Source of the DNA: Neptunitalea lumnitzerae
GTDB lineage: Bacteria > Bacteroidota > Bacteroidia > Flavobacteriales > Flavobacteriaceae
Length of the DNA: 64,000 nucleotides
Direction: 5' to 3'
Assembly (NCBI RefSeq): GCF_027924185.1
Contig: NZ_BRVO01000005.1
Coordinates: forward strand, 107,586 to 171,585
Both the position numbers and the translations under genes were made by a program. Of this stretch, positions 1 through 8,534 are shown one piece after another. Each line of letters starts with the position of its first letter. The first letter of the stretch is position 1. The notes below the pieces were generated by a model. That model was not told the DNA's origin, searched no databases, and saw only the letters and a program-made list of their open reading frames with translations.

Positions 1-745
1 TAGAAATTCTGGCAGGTGTAATTTCTTGAGATTTTCCTAAATATTTAGCTTCATAGTCAAAGAAATCATTTTCGCTTACTATTTCAGTAATTGGTAATAC
101 AGTAATAGTTCCTTTATAATTAATAACACCAACGGAAACTTCGGTACCAGATAGGAATGATTCTATAATAATTTCATCATCTTCTTTAAAAGCTGTTTCA
201 ATAGCACTGGCTATTTGGTCTTGGGTGTGTACTTTGGTAACCCCAAAACTGCTACCTGCTTTATTTGCTTTAACAAAACAAGGTAAGCCAACGGTGTCTA
301 CAATATCTGCGGTAATAATTTCATCACCTTTATTTAGGTAATATGATTTAGCTGTTAAAACACCATAAGGTTTTAAAATAGCCAATAAATCTCTTTTGTT
401 AAATGTAGTAGCCGCTTGGTAAAAACCACAACTTGTTTGTGGGATCCCCATTATTTTTAAGTAAGCTTGCATATACCCATCTTCACCTGGGCTACCGTGT
501 ATGGCGTTAAAAACAACATCAAAAGTTATTTTTTCGTTGTTCACTACCACTGAAAAATCATGTTTGTTTATAGGGTATTCTGTGTTGGTATCATCTACAT
601 AAACCCATCTGTCTTTAAAAATATGAATACGAAATGCATTATATTTTTCTTTCGATAAATGTTGATATACAACATTTCCACTTTTCAAGGAAATCTGATA
701 TTCACTTGAAAATCCACCCATTATTATGGCAATGTTTTTCTTCAT
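1..745 (-). CDS. ddl: D-alanine--D-alanine ligase, N-terminal part (cut by window edge)
   Basis: Makes the D-Ala-D-Ala dipeptide for peptidoglycan in the cytoplasm, using ATP. The minus strand reads MKKNIAIIMGGFSSEYQIS at the start, the glycine-rich Ddl N-terminal motif. It continues through a FNAIHGSPGEDGYMQ segment (the family's HG.xGEDG motif) into the ATP-grasp domain (KANKAGSSFGVTKV, then IIESFLSGTEVSVGV). About 248 residues are inside the window; the C-terminal third, with the Mg2+-binding residues, lies off the left edge. It is divergent from the PASTA protein and rluD-like gene, a neighbourhood common in Bacteroidota. Family assignment is certain; activity cannot be judged without the missing end. 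Confidence 0.95.
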   Translation of the reverse strand, partial: MKKNIAIIMGGFSSEYQISLKSGNVVYQHLSKEKYNAFRIHIFKDRWVYVDDTNTEYPINKHDFSVVVNNEKITFDVVFNAIHGSPGEDGYMQAYLKIMGIPQTSCGFYQAATTFNKRDLLAILKPYGVLTAKSYYLNKGDEIITADIVDTVGLPCFVKANKAGSSFGVTKVHTQDQIASAIETAFKEDDEIIIESFLSGTEVSVGVINYKGTITVLPITEIVSENDFFDYEAKYLGKSQEITPARIS

Positions 746-834
746 ACGGCGTTAGCGTCTACAGTATTATATGTATTCTAGTAATTCAAAAGTATCTATA
801 AAATTTGAAAGGGTAAAAAGAAAACTCTTTTATA

Positions 835-842
835 TATATTTG
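835..842 (+). promoter_or_regulatory. -7 element upstream of the PASTA gene
   Basis: TATATTTG matches the Bacteroidota -7 consensus TAnnTTTG. It lies 19 bases before the ATG at 861, so the message should begin downstream of the ATG at 771 and the shorter protein is the real one. No clear TTG sits at the -33 position. Confidence 0.5.
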
Positions 843-860
843 CTAAATAAAATAACGTTT

Positions 861-1484
861 ATGAGTTTCTTTAAGTTTCTTTTTAGTAAGACTTTTTTAA
901 TACAAATAGGACTAGCCATAGTGGTATTGGTTTTAATTGTATTTGGTGTTTTAAAATGGTTAGATATTACTACCAATCATGATGAGTTTGTTACAGTGCC
1001 AGATTTATCTAAAATGTCGTTACGTATGGCAAAAGAAACAGCAGAAGGAGAGCTTTTAAGAGTAGAGGTTACCGACTCTGCGGAGTACGACCCAGATATA
1101 CCTAGGTTTGCTATTATTAAGCAAGAGCCAAAAGCGGGTAGCAAGGTTAAAGAGAACAGAAAAATATATGTAAGAATCAATCCGTCTGGGTACCGTAAAA
1201 TTACGGTACCACAGTTAAACCAATTAACTAAACGAAATGCACAGGCTATTTTAGAGGCAATAGGTTTAAAAGTAGGCGAGATAGAATATGTAGATGATAT
1301 AGGAAAAGATATGGTACTAGGAGCCTTGTATAAAGGAGATACTATATATGCAGGAGATAAATTACCTAAAACAACCACTATAGATCTTATATGTGGTAAC
1401 GGAGTTAACCCTGATATGCCTAATTTTCAAACAGAAACGGTTATTGATTCTACTTTAATACAAACACCAGAGGGAGATGAATAG
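861..1484 (+). CDS. Membrane-anchored PASTA-domain protein
   Basis: A 207-residue protein with one N-terminal membrane helix (about residues 14-35) followed by two or three PASTA repeats outside the membrane. One repeat spans about residues 45-105 (FVTVPDLSKMSLRMAKE), the next starts at KITVPQLNQLTKRNAQ. PASTA domains bind peptidoglycan or muropeptides in other proteins; no kinase domain is present, so a structural or wall-sensing role is an inference. The start at 861 is preferred over the ATG at 771 because the membrane segment begins directly after it and the -7 promoter element lies between the two. Its 3' end overlaps the next gene by 8 bases, so the two are cotranscribed. Confidence 0.88.
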   Translation: MSFFKFLFSKTFLIQIGLAIVVLVLIVFGVLKWLDITTNHDEFVTVPDLSKMSLRMAKETAEGELLRVEVTDSAEYDPDIPRFAIIKQEPKAGSKVKENRKIYVRINPSGYRKITVPQLNQLTKRNAQAILEAIGLKVGEIEYVDDIGKDMVLGALYKGDTIYAGDKLPKTTTIDLICGNGVNPDMPNFQTETVIDSTLIQTPEGDE

Positions 1485-2511
1485 TGAAGAAACGAATGAT
1501 ATAGATGTGAATGAGGATGAACTATATGAACATTATAGTTTTAATGCAGACAAAGGGCAGCAACCTTATCGAATAGATAAGTTTTTAATGAATAGAATTG
1601 AAAATGCAACCCGAAACAAAATACAACAAGCTGCAAAAAATGGTAATATTCATGTAAATGGTACGCCTGTTAAGCAAAATTATAAGGTAAAAGCCTTTGA
1701 CCAAATAAAGGTGTTGTTTGAACATCCGCCACATGAATACTTGTTGACACCAGAGGATATTCCGTTAGATATAGTGTATGAAGACGATTCTTTACTAGTA
1801 GTAAATAAACCTGCTGGTATGGTTGTGCATCCTGGGCATGGTAATTATTCTGGTACGTTGATTAATGCGCTGATTTATCATTTTGAAAACTTACCGCTAA
1901 ATAGTAATGAACGCCCTGGGTTGGTTCACCGTATTGATAAAGATACTAGTGGTTTGTTGGTAGTTGCAAAAACAGAACATGCCTTAAATCATCTGTCTAA
2001 ACAATTTTTTAATAAAACTTCAGAAAGAGAATATGTAGCTTTAGTATGGGGTGGTTTTGAAGAAGAGGAAGGAACTATAGAAGGTCATATAGGCAGACAC
2101 TTAAAGAATAGGTTACAGATGGATGTTTTTCCTGATGGGGCTTATGGCAAAGAAGCAGTTACACATTATAAAGTGTTAGAACGTTTTGGGTATATTACCA
2201 TGGTTAGTTGTACATTGGAAACAGGTAGAACTCACCAAATTAGAGCGCACATGAAACATATAGGGCATACCTTATTTAATGATGAGCGTTACGGTGGTGA
2301 TAAAATTTTAAAAGGAACTACATTTACTAAATATAAACAGTTTGTAGAAAACTGTTTTAAGATTTTACCAAGGCAAGCGTTACATGCAAAAACCTTAGGT
2401 TTTGAGCATCCTACAACAGGTGAGTTTTTACGTTTTACTTCTGAGATACCAGAAGATATGACAGAGTGCATTGAAAAATGGCGTACGTATGCCAAGCATG
2501 TAAACGAATAG
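1477..2511 (+). CDS. rluD: RluA/RluD-family rRNA pseudouridine synthase
   Basis: Converts specific uridines in rRNA (23S helix 69 for E. coli RluD) to pseudouridine. The 344-residue protein has an N-terminal S4 RNA-binding domain (about residues 30-85, IHVNGTPVKQNYKV) and a catalytic domain with motif VHRIDKDTSGLLVV, in which Asp154 is the expected nucleophile, plus the later TGRTHQIRAHM motif. It overlaps the upstream PASTA gene by 8 bases. The family is certain; which of the RluA/C/D target sites it modifies cannot be read from sequence, although the S4 domain and length fit RluD or RluC. Confidence 0.93.
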   Translation: MNSEETNDIDVNEDELYEHYSFNADKGQQPYRIDKFLMNRIENATRNKIQQAAKNGNIHVNGTPVKQNYKVKAFDQIKVLFEHPPHEYLLTPEDIPLDIVYEDDSLLVVNKPAGMVVHPGHGNYSGTLINALIYHFENLPLNSNERPGLVHRIDKDTSGLLVVAKTEHALNHLSKQFFNKTSEREYVALVWGGFEEEEGTIEGHIGRHLKNRLQMDVFPDGAYGKEAVTHYKVLERFGYITMVSCTLETGRTHQIRAHMKHIGHTLFNDERYGGDKILKGTTFTKYKQFVENCFKILPRQALHAKTLGFEHPTTGEFLRFTSEIPEDMTECIEKWRTYAKHVNE

Positions 2512-2560
2512 GTACTATTAGTAAAATCAATACACGTATAATCACAATCTAAACCAATGC

Positions 2561-2592
2561 ATTGATTATGCTTTGTTTGAAGATTATCTTTG
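2561..2592 (+). promoter_or_regulatory. Promoter of the yaaA gene
   Basis: ATTG (2561-2564), 20 bases, then TATCTTTG (2585-2592): a full match to the Bacteroidota TTG/TAnnTTTG promoter. The TTG inside the -7 element could be mistaken for a start codon at 2590, but transcription must begin after it, so the ATG at 2608 is the start. Confidence 0.75.
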
Positions 2593-2607
2593 TATAAAAC
2601 AAAAAAA

Positions 2608-3369
2608 ATGAAAGTAGTTATATCGCCGGCAAAATCATTAGACTATGATAGTAAGTTGCCTACAGAACAGTATACGCAGCCATGTTTTTTAAAAGAGGCA
2701 GAACGCATTAATAAACTATTAAAGAAAGAGTCTCCTAAAAAACTATCTGATTTAATGAGTATTTCTGATAAGTTGGCAGATTTAAACTGGCAACGTAATC
2801 AAGATTTTAGTATTCCTTTTAATACAGATAATGCCAGACCAGCTATGTATGCCTTTAATGGTGATGTATACACTGGTTTAGATGCTTATACTATTCCTGA
2901 GGCGCAAATAGAAAAATTACAAGATACACTTAGAATACTTTCTGGCTTATATGGGGTGCTAAAACCATTAGACCTTATACAGCCGTACCGTTTAGAAATG
3001 GGTACTAAGTTTCCTGTTGGAAAAAGTAAAGATTTGTATGATTTCTGGAAGCAAAAAGTAACTACCAAATTAAACGAAGAATTGGCGGATGACGAGTTGT
3101 TTTTAAATTTGGCGAGTAATGAATATTTTGGTGCTGTAGACAATAAAGCATTAAAAGTTCCGGTAATTACTCCGGTATTTAAAGATTGGAAAAATGACAA
3201 GCTGAAGATTATTAGCTTTTATGCTAAAAAGGCAAGAGGTTCTATGGTACGCTACATTATAGATAATAACGTAAGTACACTTGAAGAATTGAAAGGGTTT
3301 AACTATGATGGTTACGCCTATAGCGAAGAATATTCTACTAAGAAAAACGAGTTGGTATTTGTACGCTAA
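2608..3369 (+). CDS. yaaA: YaaA-family (DUF328) peroxide-stress protein
   Basis: YaaA reduces free intracellular iron and thereby DNA damage during peroxide stress in E. coli. The 253-residue protein begins [15 protein letters not shown], the family's N-terminal signature, contains the [21 protein letters not shown] block, and ends with the conserved [13 protein letters not shown]...NELVFVR segment. Length matches the family (about 250). It stands alone behind its own promoter. The ATG at 2608 is used because the upstream in-frame TTG lies inside the -7 promoter element. Confidence 0.93.
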   Translation: MKVVISPAKSLDYDSKLPTEQYTQPCFLKEAERINKLLKKESPKKLSDLMSISDKLADLNWQRNQDFSIPFNTDNARPAMYAFNGDVYTGLDAYTIPEAQIEKLQDTLRILSGLYGVLKPLDLIQPYRLEMGTKFPVGKSKDLYDFWKQKVTTKLNEELADDELFLNLASNEYFGAVDNKALKVPVITPVFKDWKNDKLKIISFYAKKARGSMVRYIIDNNVSTLEELKGFNYDGYAYSEEYSTKKNELVFVR

Positions 3370-3412
3370 ATACTATTGTTTTCCCATAATATTTATATAA
3401 TTTGCAGGAGTT

Positions 3413-4132
3413 ATGTATTACCTAGTTATACTTCTGCAAATTTATTGCTTTTACCATGTATATAGTAATAGGAACAGCTATTACTGGATTTTCCTTATTT
3501 TATTTTTACCAGGTATTGGTTCTGCTATTTATTTACTAACTCAGGTTTTTGGTAAAACCGATGTTGGAGCAGCCCAAGAACAAGCTTTTAATGTTTTATA
3601 CCCTAGTAAAAGAATCAATGATTTAGAAAAAAAGTTGGCATTCTCAGATACTTTTGAGAATAGAGTTGCTTTGGCAGATGCCTATTTTCAAAATAAACGA
3701 TACGAAGAGGCAAGAGATATGTATCTGTCTGCCTTAAAGGGAAACTATGAAAATGATTATTACGGAATCTCTAATCTTATTAGAGTATATTTTGAGTTAG
3801 AAAACTACGATAAGGTAATAACATATAGTGAGCGTTTTTTGCTTAAGATGGAATTTAAGCAATCTGATTTGCAATTTTTATATGCCATAGCTTTAGAGAA
3901 AACAGGACAAACAGAAAAAGCCGAAGAAGCGTTAAGAAAGGTAGATATACCTTATAAAAACTATAAGGAGCGTTTGTATTTGGCGGAGTTTTTATTGGCT
4001 AAAAATTATAAGGATGAAGCCAAAGAACTTTTGGAAGATCTGCTTTCTGAAGCTAACCATATGCAACGAAAAAATTATAGAAAATACATGTTGATTTTTC
4101 AGAAAGTGAAAGCATTACATTCTCAATTATAA
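3413..4132 (+). CDS. Membrane-anchored TPR protein, function unknown
   Basis: A 239-residue protein with two short hydrophobic segments at the N-terminus (about residues 2-17 and 23-43, with LFLPGIGSAIYLLTQVFG resembling phospholipase D N-terminal membrane segments), then a run of helical tetratricopeptide-like repeats from about residue 67 to the end. TPRs mediate protein-protein contacts; there is no catalytic domain. GGAG sits 4-5 bases before the ATG. It is followed after 9 bases by the glycosylase-like gene and is probably cotranscribed with it. Confidence 0.7.
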   Translation: MYYLVILLQIYCFYHVYSNRNSYYWIFLILFLPGIGSAIYLLTQVFGKTDVGAAQEQAFNVLYPSKRINDLEKKLAFSDTFENRVALADAYFQNKRYEEARDMYLSALKGNYENDYYGISNLIRVYFELENYDKVITYSERFLLKMEFKQSDLQFLYAIALEKTGQTEKAEEALRKVDIPYKNYKERLYLAEFLLAKNYKDEAKELLEDLLSEANHMQRKNYRKYMLIFQKVKALHSQL

Positions 4133-4141
4133 CACGAGCGT

Positions 4142-4801
4142 ATGTTTTTGCACCAGCACCCATATAAGCCCTTTATACAACCAAATACTACAAAATTGAT
4201 AGTTGGTACGTTACCACCACCTAGATTTACCATTGGAGAATTTAAACCAGGCGATGTAAACTTTTGCTATGGTAGTATAGACGGACAATTATGGAAAATA
4301 CTAGAGGCTATTTTTAATTTGAATTTGGTTTTTGAAACTACCGATTTTGCGATTCAACAACGTAAGGATTTTTTAATAGCTCATAAGATTGGTATTTGCG
4401 ATATGGTAGAGCGTGCTTATAGAGATAAAATAGATGCTTCTGATATAGGTATGCAACAAGTAGTATTAAGAGATTTAATAGGCTACTTAAAGAAATATCC
4501 AAAGGTAGATACTCTTCTATTTACAGGAGGTAATTCTAAAAATGGTCCGGAATACTTTTTTAGAAAGCATATAAAAGATCATAAAATATCCCTTCAATTG
4601 GTGGATGCAACCACTCCAAAAATTCACGAATTTGTATTAGATGGTAGAATTATAACTACAGTTTCTTTAACAGCTCCTTCGGGCTCGGCTAATAGGGCAG
4701 TAGGTAGCAATCCGTTATATAAAAAACTAAAAAGAGAAAATCCTGATTTTAATACAATTGATTTTAGAGTATTACAATATACCCCGTACTTTACTAAATA
4801 A
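4142..4801 (+). CDS. Uracil-DNA glycosylase-superfamily protein, Mug-like
   Basis: A 219-residue cytoplasmic protein. It has a GTLPPPRF loop followed by FCYGSIDGQLWKIL, which resembles the substrate-entry region of Mug/TDG glycosylases, and a late LTAPSGSANRAVG motif resembling the LPSPSGxNR intercalation loop. By family, such enzymes excise uracil or related bases from mismatches. The match is by motif only and the usual active-site Asn of Mug is not obvious, so the protein may act on another substrate. It lies 9 bases after the TPR gene. Confidence 0.6.
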   Translation: MFLHQHPYKPFIQPNTTKLIVGTLPPPRFTIGEFKPGDVNFCYGSIDGQLWKILEAIFNLNLVFETTDFAIQQRKDFLIAHKIGICDMVERAYRDKIDASDIGMQQVVLRDLIGYLKKYPKVDTLLFTGGNSKNGPEYFFRKHIKDHKISLQLVDATTPKIHEFVLDGRIITTVSLTAPSGSANRAVGSNPLYKKLKRENPDFNTIDFRVLQYTPYFTK

Positions 4802-4970
4802 GCCAAGATTTAATAGCTGTTATAGTGCTTTGTTTTAGCCGTATAAAAGCGGTATTTCTGATTTTAACATGTAAGAAATTGTTAAAAATATAGTAACAAA
4901 ATAGATATAAAGTATACTTGTATAAAAATCAGACCTAAGAGTTGATTTAAAATCATTTATAGAAATTATC

Positions 4971-5720
4971 GTGTTTAGAGTTTTACTGGTTATATTTTTG
5001 GCTGTTTTTTCAGTGTGCTTACACGCGCAAGAGGATGATGAATTTACGCGTGTTGTGGGTACGGTGTACGGAGACTCTATTCCGTTAAGAGATGCCTATA
5101 TTAAAAATATAACTTCTGGAAATTACACCATAAGCACCCCAAGTGGAAATTTTACACTAGAAGTAAAAGTGGGTGATACACTTAGAGTGGTTTATATGGG
5201 GATGAAAGATAAAGTACAGGCTGTTTTATCATCGCATATAGAAAAGCAATTTATTGGTATTTATATGGTTACAGAACCTGAAGAGTTAACCGATGTGGTG
5301 GTAGAACAACAAACCATAGATGAGGTAACCTTGGGTATTGTTTCTGAAAAAACTCCTAGAAAAACAAAAGGAGAGCGTTTGCTTAAAGCTGCCGGAGATT
5401 TTAAGCCTATTCATTTAGTTGGGATTGTAGCTGGGGGTATGCCACTAGATCCCATATTAAACGCCATAAGTGGTCGTACAAAAAAGTTGAAAAAACGGGT
5501 TGAATTAGAACGTGATGGTTCTGATTTAGATGAGTTGTATGAGAAGTACTATGTGTTTTCTACACTCACCTTAAAAGTACCTGAAGATGAGGTAATGCAA
5601 TTTATGTATTACGTGATAGATGCAGATAAAGGAGAGATGATATTAAAAGCAGAGGAGTCTTTAGCGGAGTTTTACCTCACTGAAGCATATCAAAGTTATA
5701 AAGCTAATAAGCAGGAGTAA
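4971..5720 (+). CDS. Exported carboxypeptidase-regulatory-like domain protein
   Basis: Starts at GTG with an immediate signal peptide (MFRVLLVIFLAVFSVCLHAQ). Residues about 25-105 form a CarbopepD_reg_2-like beta-sandwich (VVGTVYGDSIPLRDAYIKN, then GDTLRVVYMGMKDK), the plug-side domain also found at the N-terminus of SusC/TonB receptors. The remainder has no recognisable enzyme motif. In Bacteroidota such free-standing proteins are envelope components of unknown role. The GTG is accepted because the signal peptide begins there and no ATG lies nearby. Confidence 0.7.
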   Translation: MFRVLLVIFLAVFSVCLHAQEDDEFTRVVGTVYGDSIPLRDAYIKNITSGNYTISTPSGNFTLEVKVGDTLRVVYMGMKDKVQAVLSSHIEKQFIGIYMVTEPEELTDVVVEQQTIDEVTLGIVSEKTPRKTKGERLLKAAGDFKPIHLVGIVAGGMPLDPILNAISGRTKKLKKRVELERDGSDLDELYEKYYVFSTLTLKVPEDEVMQFMYYVIDADKGEMILKAEESLAEFYLTEAYQSYKANKQE

Positions 5721-5722
5721 GG

Positions 5723-7243
5723 TTATTGAGCTTGTACTTGATACACTAATTCTAACGTAGTGTTGTAAACATCAGTTTTGTACATTTTACTTTTTAGCCA
5801 GGCATAAAAGCACATTACAAATATGTCTTCCCTTTTATGAGATAGCCATTCAAAAGAATCTTCTACTTTGTTCTTATAGTCTATGGTTTGTATTTTTTCT
5901 GGGTTGGTATAGTATAAGGTAATTAGTTTTACATAGGTTATCACACGCTGTTGCCCTATGGCTTTTAGATAGTTGAAATAATTCTTTTTAAAACGTTTTA
6001 ATCTAGCTTCTACCAGTTCTACATATCCTAAATCTATAAACAAGAGTAGTTCCATTAGGTTTTTTTTAATCACCCATTCGCGTCCTGCTTTTTTTTCGTA
6101 CCAAGCATCTGTATGGGTTAGCTTGGTAAATAGTTGTTGTGCTTTTTTAAATTCTTTTTGCTGTAAGTGCATCATAATTAATGCAAGTGTAATGTCTAAT
6201 TCATCAACACTAGCAAAGGAGGATTTTTCAACAAAGGGAATTAGTCTGTTTATAGCACCTTTAGCATTATTTGTAAAGTTTTCATTAAGGGCTAATAGCA
6301 TTTGGTGTTTAAGCATGAAGATGCTTTGGTATTTGCCTTTTTGCTCTTTCATAACGGTTTCCATATACTGTAAATATGCTAAAGAACCATCAAACTTTTT
6401 ATTTCTAAAATATACGTTGGCAATATGGTATAAGATGGCAATATGATAATAGAGCATTGATTCTCTTTTATGTTTGCCTTTTACTTGTTTATATAATGAT
6501 AAAAGAAAATCTTCTTCGTACAAATAGTTGTTGGTTACAAAAGCCTTCATGCTGGTTATTTCAATAATCTGATACAACGATTTAAAAGATAGTAAAGCTT
6601 CATTTATACGGAACTGCTGCATAACTTCAGTAAAGGCAGGTAAAAAATCTATTACTTTTCCTTCGTGTTCTATAGCTTTTACAATTTGCTTTATTTCTGC
6701 ATAGGCTATGTTAAGCTGGTCTTCTAACAACAAAGCTTCATGTGTTTGTGTTACTTTTTGTTTAAGTGTTTGCAGGTTGGTTTTGGTGTCATATTCTATA
6801 TACTGAATATGGGTGTGCAAAATTTCATTAAGAATACTGTATAGCGCATATTCAGAAGCTATCTGTTCTGCTTTTGCTAAGAGCGAAAATCCTAATTGAT
6901 AATGCTTTTTTAAAAAGAAAGACCTAGCCGTTACAATTAGTTTTATCAATTGCATTTCTGTAGAGTTTTCAGTTTTTATAGCATTCGATGCTACAAAATT
7001 AATAACTGATTGGTACAACCTTTTTTTTAGTGCATGAAACGTATTTTTAGGTGTTGCGGTATTATATAGTGTATCTATAATTGTCTGCTGGGTAAGAGTA
7101 GGGTCTAATAATAATGTAAACAGTTCAATGTTCTTAGCATCGCCTCTTCTGTTTTTATTTTTTAAAAAAGCAACACATTGTTTTTGTTCTTCTTTAGAAA
7201 AAGTAAGAATAATATTCTGTAATGTATCCATTTTAATCGTCAT
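5723..7243 (-). CDS. Large alpha-helical protein of unknown function
   Basis: I do not recognise a family. The 506-residue product is rich in Lys, Leu and Gln, predicted almost wholly helical, with no signal peptide or membrane segment and with paired-helix spacing suggestive of degenerate TPR/HAT repeats. It lies convergent with the preceding gene (2 bases between stops). Two starts are possible: the ATG at 7243 (MTIKM) or the ATG at 7231 (MDTLQNIILTFS); the second looks more natural. A 17-base direct repeat covers this start region and recurs 66 bases upstream (see findings). Confidence 0.6.
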   Translation of the reverse strand: MTIKMDTLQNIILTFSKEEQKQCVAFLKNKNRRGDAKNIELFTLLLDPTLTQQTIIDTLYNTATPKNTFHALKKRLYQSVINFVASNAIKTENSTEMQLIKLIVTARSFFLKKHYQLGFSLLAKAEQIASEYALYSILNEILHTHIQYIEYDTKTNLQTLKQKVTQTHEALLLEDQLNIAYAEIKQIVKAIEHEGKVIDFLPAFTEVMQQFRINEALLSFKSLYQIIEITSMKAFVTNNYLYEEDFLLSLYKQVKGKHKRESMLYYHIAILYHIANVYFRNKKFDGSLAYLQYMETVMKEQKGKYQSIFMLKHQMLLALNENFTNNAKGAINRLIPFVEKSSFASVDELDITLALIMMHLQQKEFKKAQQLFTKLTHTDAWYEKKAGREWVIKKNLMELLLFIDLGYVELVEARLKRFKKNYFNYLKAIGQQRVITYVKLITLYYTNPEKIQTIDYKNKVEDSFEWLSHKREDIFVMCFYAWLKSKMYKTDVYNTTLELVYQVQAQ

Positions 7244-7382
7244 TATTATTTTAGTAAATATACATTATATAGGTGTTAAATGTTATTTATACATGTTTTT
7301 AATCGTCATTATTTTAATTTTTTGAGGTTTGTGTTTTTATAAGAAGGGGAGATATTTGAACCAAGAAATAAAAACATATACC

Positions 7383-7493
7383 ATGAAAACATTTTTAAAA
7401 ACAACAGCAAGTCTACAGGTGCAAAGGTTAGGAACGCACAGTAGCATCATGTCTCATAATTGGTCTTTCAATGAGATGGTAAGAACAACGTAA
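7383..7493 (+). CDS. Possible 36-residue small protein
   Basis: An ATG at 7383 opens a 36-codon frame ending TAA at 7493 in the otherwise empty gap between the divergent unknown gene and the membrane protein at 7506. The product starts MKTFLKTTASLQVQRLG and is hydrophilic, without a signal peptide. There is no Shine-Dalgarno, which is normal here. Coding status is uncertain: its only support is position, codon content like its neighbours and a gap of 12 bases to the next start. Confidence 0.3.
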   Translation: MKTFLKTTASLQVQRLGTHSSIMSHNWSFNEMVRTT

Positions 7494-7505
7494 TACTTTT
7501 AGGTT

Positions 7506-7976
7506 ATGAAATTAAAGTTGTTGAACACTGCTTTTATCGTAACGTTGAGTATTTCAATAGTTATTTTCATATACCTTGTTTTTATTGGGTATGATGAAAT
7601 AAGATCTTTCAAAGATGTTATAAAGATTATAGGGGCTATCCTTTTTCCTATCCCTATCTTATTTTTTACTAGGTTTTTTGTGATTTCAAATTTTATACCT
7701 GAACACACGGAGGCTTATAAAATGGCAAATAAGAAACCAGCATCTATACGTTTGGTCACCGGACTTTTAATCACTTTACTATTGCTGCACTTATTAGAGT
7801 GGAGTACTGGGAAGCCTTTAGAAAGTTTGTTGATAGTAGCACACTTAATTAATTCAACTACCATTAGTTTGTATGTATTTAACTATTTGTTATATAATAA
7901 TTTAAAAGCTAATGGGGTGTTAAGCGGAATACTGCTAGCCTTAGCATTACATGTATTCTTCTTATCATCTAACTAA
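7506..7976 (+). CDS. Four-helix integral membrane protein, unknown
   Basis: A 156-residue protein with about four membrane helices (roughly residues 8-28, 38-58, 80-98 and 103-150). No known family motif is visible. It is followed 17 bases later by another small membrane protein of similar size and topology, and both are upstream of a strong terminator, so they form a two-gene unit. Function cannot be assigned. Confidence 0.6.
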   Translation: MKLKLLNTAFIVTLSISIVIFIYLVFIGYDEIRSFKDVIKIIGAILFPIPILFFTRFFVISNFIPEHTEAYKMANKKPASIRLVTGLLITLLLLHLLEWSTGKPLESLLIVAHLINSTTISLYVFNYLLYNNLKANGVLSGILLALALHVFFLSSN

Positions 7977-7993
7977 AAATAAGAAATCATAAT

Positions 7994-8485
7994 ATGGAAA
8001 CTAATTTTATAAAAAACATAGACGATAATAATAATAACAACAGTAAAAAAAGAGAAACACTGTATTTGTTTCAGAATATAATAGTAACCGGTCTGTTGGC
8101 ATTTACCGCTATAGCATTTTTCTTTTACAATAGTTTAGAAGTAGAAAAAGGAATTAAAATCATATTTGCCCCGTTTTTATCTATAGTACCGTTATTGTTT
8201 GTACTTAGTATTTTAAAGGATTTAAAAAAAGGTTTTAAGAATGCCGATTATAATAGAGATGAAATTATAAAATTCTCTATGGTTGCTGCTGGGGTTGCTG
8301 CATTATTTGTAGGAGTAACGTATCTGTTTTCTAAAATAGATGCATTAGAAATTTTACTGGCCTCTTTAATGGCTGTACTAAGTATTGTATTCTTCTTAAA
8401 AAGTAAGATTAAGGATGTTTTGGGAATGGCAATTATTACCGGTATAGCCGAGGGAATAATTGTTTACATGGTGTTTTTATTTTAA
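7994..8485 (+). CDS. Four-helix membrane protein with Asn-rich N-terminus, unknown
   Basis: A 163-residue protein. The first 20 residues are hydrophilic with an Asn run (DDNNNNNSKKRE), followed by about four to five membrane helices (from residue 28 on). No recognised family. It is the last gene before the terminator at 8492 and probably acts with the preceding membrane protein; the pairing is inferred from spacing alone. Confidence 0.6.
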   Translation: METNFIKNIDDNNNNNSKKRETLYLFQNIIVTGLLAFTAIAFFFYNSLEVEKGIKIIFAPFLSIVPLLFVLSILKDLKKGFKNADYNRDEIIKFSMVAAGVAALFVGVTYLFSKIDALEILLASLMAVLSIVFFLKSKIKDVLGMAIITGIAEGIIVYMVFLF

Positions 8486-8491
8486 TAAGTT

Positions 8492-8534
8492 GCTGCCCGG
8501 ATAACCTAACCAATCACCGGGCAGCTTCTTTTTT
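8492..8534 (+). terminator. Rho-independent terminator
   Basis: Perfect 9-bp stem GCTGCCCGG / CCGGGCAGC (8492-8500 with 8517-8525) followed by TTCTTTTTT. It ends the two-gene membrane-protein unit and overlaps the stop of the convergent VIT1-type gene. Confidence 0.85.

Noticed and set aside
771..860. 30-residue N-terminal extension of the PASTA protein
   Set aside because: The -7 element at 835-842 lies inside it and the membrane anchor begins right after the Met at 861.
4913..4920. TATACTTG as promoter of the carboxypeptidase-regulatory-like gene
   Set aside because: One mismatch to TAnnTTTG, and the nearest TTG is 31 bases away instead of about 20.
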